Below, in pieces: positions 50,301-53,219 of a stretch of 53,219 nt of DNA. The stretch's first letter is position 1; every line of letters begins with the position of its first letter. The notes under the pieces are model-generated. The model made no database searches. It was not told the origin of the DNA and was given only the letters and a program-made list of their open reading frames with translations. This stretch comes from Rhodocyclaceae bacterium. GTDB taxonomy: Bacteria > Pseudomonadota > Gammaproteobacteria > Burkholderiales > Rhodocyclaceae. The stretch covers positions 1 to 53,219 of the forward strand of contig JAEUNM010000002.1 of assembly GCA_016791105.1 (NCBI GenBank). The letters are read 5' to 3'. Position numbers and translations under genes: made by a program.

Positions 50301-53219
50301 AAATATCGGGCAGTGCGCCCGGCCTCAGTGTGGAAAACCTGCTGGTGGTCGGCGATTACGGTTCGGGCAGTGGACTGTCCGCGATCATCGCGGGTGGCAA
50401 CCAGACCATCACAGCCGGCAGCGACCCGGCCCACCCGGGCGAAATCCAGCTTTACGCGGGCAACGCCAGCGGCGCCCATGCGCAGATCACTTCCGGCGGG
50501 ACGCAATCGCTTGCAACGGCCGGCCAGTTGCGCCTGGAGGGGTCCAACGGTGACGGCAATGTGCTCACCAGTGCCGATGTCCGGCAAACCGGGACCGGCC
50601 TGCAGGACATTAGTGCGGGTTCGGTCGTCATGAGCGGATTGACGACGATCAGCAGCGCGGACAGCCAGAATTTGAACATCGGCGGTGGAATTACCGTCGC
50701 GGCCGGAGATTCAGCCGGTGAGCATGCGCAAATTCTGGCTGCCAACGGGCAAACCCTCAGCGCGACTGCCTTGAGCGTTCAGGCCGCCGCCGGCAACAAC
50801 GCGGTGGTCAGAAATTCGGGTATTTCCGGCATTCCCAGCGATCAGACCATCACGATCAACGGGCCGGGCAGTCTGTTTTACGGCATCGACGTGACCAGCA
50901 ACGGCGGCGGTACGGCTGAAGTTTCAAACCTATCGACCGGCGGGGCTCAGTTCATTACGGTTACCGACTCGTCCGGCGGTGTGCGCATCGCCGGGGACAG
51001 CGGATACGCGCACGTTTACGTCGCCGGTGCGCAAACTCTGACGATTTCCGGCAGTGGGTCGAATGACCTGTTCGTGGGTAGCGGGACCGGACCTGCGGAA
51101 CTACGCGCCGACGGCACGCAGACCATCGTGGCGGGCGCGAGTGGCGAATCCGGCAACATAGCTGTGCATGGGGGTTCGGTTGCTTCCAATCTGTCATTCA
51201 TCAGTGCGGGTGGTACGCAGTCGATTTCGACCAGCGGGTTTTTGACGCTTACCGCGGGTTCGGCCGAGCGTGCAATTCTGAGTGCCGGCTCGGACCAGAC
51301 CATTACTGCCGGCGGTGATATCAACCTGCTTGGATCGAATGGCGCCAGCACGCCGGTTTTGGCGCATATCCAGCAAGTGGGTTCCGGTACCCAGCATCTC
51401 ACGGCCAACGCCCTGGCGCTGCACGGATTTACCGAGGTGCAGAGCGCCGCGGCACAAACGCTCAGTCTGGCCGGTGCGATGAGCATCGAGAGCGGCAGTG
51501 CTGCGGGTGAAAATGCCCGGGTACTGGCTGTCAGCGGCCAGGATGTGACGGCGAACTCGCTCGCCATTCATTCTGTGGGTGGCAACGATGCCGTGCTGCG
51601 CAACACCGGCAGCGGCACGCAGACTATGACCATCGCCAATGGCGGTTTGGGTGGCGGCCTGTCGGTCGTCAATAACGGCCCCGGTGGCCTGGCGGCACTG
51701 GAAAACCTGGGTGGGTCGCAGGTCATAACGCTGACCGACGCGTCAAACCTTTATGTCATCGGCCGGGCCGGCGAGGCGCGCATCCAGTCTGCCGGTGCGC
51801 AAACGCTGGCAATGACTGGCAGTGGTAGCAATTACGTGCAGGTCGGGGAAGGCGGTGCGACGGGGCGTTCGTCCATCGAGGCCGGTGGGGCCCAGTCAAT
51901 TACCGCAGGAAGCGGAATTCAAAGCGGAACCATTAGCCTGATCGCCGGCAGCGACAGCGGCTTTGACGCGGTCCTCAGTGCAGGCGGCACGCAGACCCTG
52001 AGCACGACCGGCGCGATCGGCCTGGCGGGCAGTTATGGCGGAACGCCGGGGCAACAGGCAAACGCGCAGGTCGTTCAGACGGCAGGCGGCGAACAGCACG
52101 TTTCGGCAAGTTCTCTCAACTTGACCGGCCTGTCAACAGTCGCCAGCGCGACCTCCCAGCGTGTGGATTTGAGCGGTCCGTTGAACATTCTGAGTGGCAC
52201 GAGCGCGGGCGAGGACGCTGTGGTTGCGGCGGAAACCGGGCAGGTGGTCAATGCGACGAGCCTGTCCATCAGTTCGCAAGGGCCGACGACGGCCGGGTTG
52301 ATCAACAACGCGACGCAGAGCGGCAATACGAGCGCGCAGTCGGTAACGCTGACATCGAGCATCAGTGATACGAACGGATTGCAAGTCCGCAGTGACGCCA
52401 GTGGCGGGACGGCATTATTGGCGAATTATGGAACCGGTGGGCAATCCATATCGTTGGTAGACGGTAATGGCGTCAGCCTATACGCCGCGGGCACCACGAA
52501 AATTCTTTCCGGCGGTGCGCAAACTCTGGATGTGCGCGGGAGCGCATCAGGCAATTACATACAGCTATCTACAACCTCACCAAACAGCACCGCTATCGTG
52601 GCGATGGAAGCCGCGGGAGACCAAACCATCACCGCGGGCGCGGGTGGGGAGTTTGGCCTTCTCTGGATGTCCGCTAGCGCAGTCGGTGCGGATACCCGCA
52701 TCGTAGCGGGCGGAAATCAGACGATATCCACTCAACAGGGTGTATGGGTCGAAGGTACGAATGGTGCGGCGGCGACGGACATTGCAAGGGCGCACATAGA
52801 TCAGGGCGGTGGCGGTACGCAAACGATCACGACAGGCGGTTTGCTTCTGCTGACCGGGGCCAGCGCAATCACGAGCGCGGGCGCGCAAAGCCTGAGCGCG
52901 GGTGGCGGCGTGACGTTGCAGGCCGGCGCGACGGCGGGAGAAGATGCGCTGGTAAGTGCTGCCACGAGCCAGACCATAACGTCCGGCGATTCCGTGACGG
53001 TGACGGCCGGCGGCGCATCGAATGCATCGATATTGGCCGGGGCGAACCAGACCATCGATGCCGTCGGCACGCTGTCGATAAGTGGATCCAATGGTGCGTC
53101 GGTGCTTGCCGTGGCGGAAATCGTGCAGAGCGGCGGCACCGCACAAAGTTTGAGTGGAGCGGGCCTGACGTTGAGCGGCGCGACGCGGGTACAGAGCCCA
53201 GGCACGCAAAGCTTGAGTC
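44357..53219 (+). CDS. Giant filamentous-haemagglutinin-like two-partner-secretion exoprotein (5' part)
   Basis: This frame is open for 2,954 codons and runs off the window end, so the protein is larger than about 290 kDa. A long basic N-region precedes the signal peptide's hydrophobic core (LAVCALGAAIAACFSPG), with cleavage expected near ATA-LPNG. The TPS/haemagglutinin-activation domain spans about 40-300 and contains LNPAGVLIG, the family's NPxG motif, and NGDILLVAPNIENSGVI. A LLDPADVLIG segment follows at about 450. The rest is Gly/Ser/Thr/Ala-rich with two repeat families, as expected of a beta-helical stalk. Export would use a TpsB outer-membrane pore, which is not in the window. A role in adhesion or contact-dependent activity is inferred only from the family; the C-terminal effector is not visible. 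Confidence 0.9.
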   Translation, partial: MKASRQSGARVSRAQGRVKLAVCALGAAIAACFSPGATALPNGAQVAAGQAALQQQAGQLTITNSPGAIINWQSFSIAAQEAVRFQQASASSAVLNRVIGSGGNILRSDILGSLSSNGRVFLLNPAGVLIGPGARIDTAAFVASTLSMTDEDFLAGRLKFSGGPGASDIVNQGVIAAGRNGDILLVAPNIENSGVIRSEGGRIILAAGEEVSITSPDLAGVRFDVQAPDNSVRNLGSVVSAGGAVGMFAGTLHHSGAISANSVTVGESGRIVLAAAKNIELASGSSVSANGPEGGSVSVQSATGDVYVAGSVEARGSAGGGGNVDLLGTRVALLDGAKVDVSGRGGGGRVRVGGDYHGGDVQRAEYLYMDRAATIRADAQTSGDGGRVVLWSQLGTRFDGTVFARGGAAGGNGGFVETSSAGVLQAAGLVHSDAPRGLPGTWLLDPADVLIGDTDAGGGFSVSNPTVFTSIGSASSVSAANISNALNAGTSVTITTNSSDGSGAGDITVASSIAHDTGGAVTLALQADRDIVVNGGVQIGGSATTNVVLDAALSGDGVIALQPGASIRSAGGNIALGGGIDPTVSPARGRLSIDPAGGSGILLSGATLDAAGGNISLIGSATMVSSAAGVSLSGSTLSTTGAGSIRIEGTGGLEAGFDNRGVYISGSSLSTQHGDISIIGTGQAFASTSDGIFANGSTRINASGSGSIQLTGSASGSASSAGISLADATQIETQGGSIVLDGNANESGAGNYGVVLFSGTSGIAPLLRANGSGGISITGNDNAGSNPGVYLTSAGTSVEAPGGGTIEITAGTAFGSSALTFDSGVSISGSGALVLQPSTGSADISIGAVSANSVFHLDAGNLAALQAGFTSMTVGRAGPDAVGNVHVGDLASGDIPANDLIIQGGDVLVEGSLGSSVSTFNHNLTLRANAEILFTPGVSINASGGPYDIKLFANSDGINGRIVMDGVSVLSGGGQILLCGADCTQYAEGVGGGSSSDADYGILIRNSVVDAWNVDTGTGDIQIRGRGVGEGGAGAGVHIEGSTINAANLTIDGVGGAFGSGGATGVEILANSLVVANAGALSITGVGGNFSSGSGDHGILIAGGSTLLANWSTDISLTGTGGSLGSSANYGVWLDGGSSISSSSGAISITGFGGGFSAGSGDDASGVVASGNSSITSAGGAITISGFGAYFASASFVRGVVLSDTQVSTDGSGTIWIQGTGGDYGSPADGLGNSHGVHLAGSTVVQTADGWLEIDGTATDTSGLGGSAGVVIDGPALVQTTGAGSIGITGTGAPSGFSNTGVLLRGTGAALSALGSGNISVTGTQRGSAGGGGGGIYLASGASISASSGGVDLTGSGVDTEAGIAILGPVGGASQSGHISLTADLLAIDASVGLVQTGSIATLQPLSSGNSVALGSVSSGVTTYAPSLLSRVHAGTLELRTLGGDIMLDADLASADIAAGDLLLSSGGTISLSSTIGTLASPFDHPLTANAQFSINVFGNGQVVLADGRNLTLNADLAGEAVASLNIGGSSGSTLLQVGSSGANTGYMTLTGTDININCFSDCSSTTVRVLGSGSQTLTASTGNITLDATSGPVTVDTGGGTQTLRANGSAGQIEVYGPGATALLQSLGSQVIETSGMVHVAAGSVSGAHAKVLAETGQSITAQSLSIQADGGNDALVQNNATSAQNSSTQSITIVQTLPGTSGITVENLGSGIAALSNLATGPQLISVQDASAVSVAGHGGIARIDAAGNQTLSLTGMDGNALDVGASDAQAVSVISAGGTQSITAGSVNLGVGNGAGSDALITAGLNQSITASGDINLYGTDGSSIGLALAGIQQTGGSLQSLTAASLTVQGNAAVQSAAQQQFALSGDLLIRSGGSGGQSALIDAQSGQTVTARSLTVTALGGSDALLRNLASGAQVVTILNAAAGTGVEIRNAGSGGVAAVENLGGNQTLTVTDSAGVTVLGSAATAKIYAAGSQSLQISGSAPGLSVENLLVVGDYGSGSGLSAIIAGGNQTITAGSDPAHPGEIQLYAGNASGAHAQITSGGTQSLATAGQLRLEGSNGDGNVLTSADVRQTGTGLQDISAGSVVMSGLTTISSADSQNLNIGGGITVAAGDSAGEHAQILAANGQTLSATALSVQAAAGNNAVVRNSGISGIPSDQTITINGPGSLFYGIDVTSNGGGTAEVSNLSTGGAQFITVTDSSGGVRIAGDSGYAHVYVAGAQTLTISGSGSNDLFVGSGTGPAELRADGTQTIVAGASGESGNIAVHGGSVASNLSFISAGGTQSISTSGFLTLTAGSAERAILSAGSDQTITAGGDINLLGSNGASTPVLAHIQQVGSGTQHLTANALALHGFTEVQSAAAQTLSLAGAMSIESGSAAGENARVLAVSGQDVTANSLAIHSVGGNDAVLRNTGSGTQTMTIANGGLGGGLSVVNNGPGGLAALENLGGSQVITLTDASNLYVIGRAGEARIQSAGAQTLAMTGSGSNYVQVGEGGATGRSSIEAGGAQSITAGSGIQSGTISLIAGSDSGFDAVLSAGGTQTLSTTGAIGLAGSYGGTPGQQANAQVVQTAGGEQHVSASSLNLTGLSTVASATSQRVDLSGPLNILSGTSAGEDAVVAAETGQVVNATSLSISSQGPTTAGLINNATQSGNTSAQSVTLTSSISDTNGLQVRSDASGGTALLANYGTGGQSISLVDGNGVSLYAAGTTKILSGGAQTLDVRGSASGNYIQLSTTSPNSTAIVAMEAAGDQTITAGAGGEFGLLWMSASAVGADTRIVAGGNQTISTQQGVWVEGTNGAAATDIARAHIDQGGGGTQTITTGGLLLLTGASAITSAGAQSLSAGGGVTLQAGATAGEDALVSAATSQTITSGDSVTVTAGGASNASILAGANQTIDAVGTLSISGSNGASVLAVAEIVQSGGTAQSLSGAGLTLSGATRVQSPGTQSLS
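46283..48460 (+). repeat. Protein-level repeat family 1 (~32-35 residues) in the giant exoprotein
   Basis: Degenerate repeats run through this part, each having an I-x-I-x-G-x-G-G turn (for example SITGFGGGF, SLTGTGGSL, WIQGTGGDY), a variable Gly/Ser stretch, and a GVxLxxGSxI strand. Successive units around 47593-48010 measure 34, 32, 35 and 33 residues. The pattern suits coils of a right-handed beta-helix. The repeats are visible in protein but weak in DNA, so they are old. Confidence 0.75.
49250..53219 (+). repeat. Protein-level repeat family 2 (~233-263 residues) in the giant exoprotein
   Basis: A long module recurs at least five times. Its landmark (D/N-A-x-x-R/Q-N, as in DALLRN) lies at 49379, 50078, 50798, 51587 and 52289, giving unit lengths of 699, 720, 789 and 702 bases. 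After the landmark each unit has a QxxTI strand, a GGxAxxxNL segment, an ITVTDxSxVxV segment, an AxxQTLxxSGS strand, QTITAG-type strands and an AGEHAxxLAxxGQ segment. The array continues past the window end. Confidence 0.82.

Overview
The window is a high-GC (about two thirds G+C by eye), gene-dense chromosomal segment of a Gram-negative bacterium, most likely a betaproteobacterium. Grounds for this are the rpsF-priB-rpsR-rplI operon, the smc-zipA-ligA cluster, a FimV/TspA homologue, a betaproteobacterial-type phasin, the yciB-yciI-bolA-ppiC order, and BioC/BioH-type biotin synthesis. I cannot fix the genus. Outer-membrane functions (PqiABC, DolP, a two-partner-secretion exoprotein) confirm a double-membrane cell.

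Layout. 1-110: low-complexity sequence at the window edge, perhaps a sequence or assembly artefact. 149-5722: the distal part of an MSHA type IV pilus cluster (mshG, then mshA-C-D-O-P), split by a REP-associated tyrosine transposase gene (1606-2274) and a four-unit REP/BIME array (2291-2755). 5830-7860 (minus): FimV-family protein. 8160-11410: the rpsF-priB-rpsR-rplI operon flanked by two different fumarylacetoacetate-hydrolase family genes. 11520-19669: smc, zipA, ligA, galU and a hypoxanthine phosphoribosyltransferase. 19698-21073 (minus): a dolP-type lipoprotein and a SIS-domain phosphoheptose isomerase. 21246-24803: a lipid-transport operon with PqiA as two proteins, then PqiB and PqiC. 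24781-26274 (minus): AMP nucleosidase. 26413-28983: inorganic pyrophosphatase and a DinG/YoaA iron-sulfur helicase. 29159-31642: molybdenum cofactor genes mobB, moeA, moaD, moaE. 31715-32263 (minus): phasin. 32537-35116: clpB behind a near-consensus heat-shock promoter. 35319-36797: a wax ester synthase/DGAT-family protein with a broken catalytic motif. 36838-39410 (minus): ppiC, bolA, yciI, yciB, msrB. 39506-44139 (minus): the biotin operon bioA-bioF-bioH-bioC-bioD. 44357 to the window end: the first 2,954 codons of a giant filamentous-haemagglutinin-like exoprotein.

Themes: surface structures (MSHA pilus, FimV, giant exoprotein), envelope maintenance (Pqi, DolP, YciB, ZipA), storage-granule biology (phasin and WS/DGAT-like protein), cofactor synthesis (biotin, Moco) and core replication and translation genes. 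The points most worth a second look are the RAYT plus BIME array inside the pilus cluster, the giant protein with two separate repeat architectures, and the WS/DGAT protein whose catalytic histidine is replaced by methionine. I saw no CRISPR array, no rRNA or tRNA gene and no prophage.
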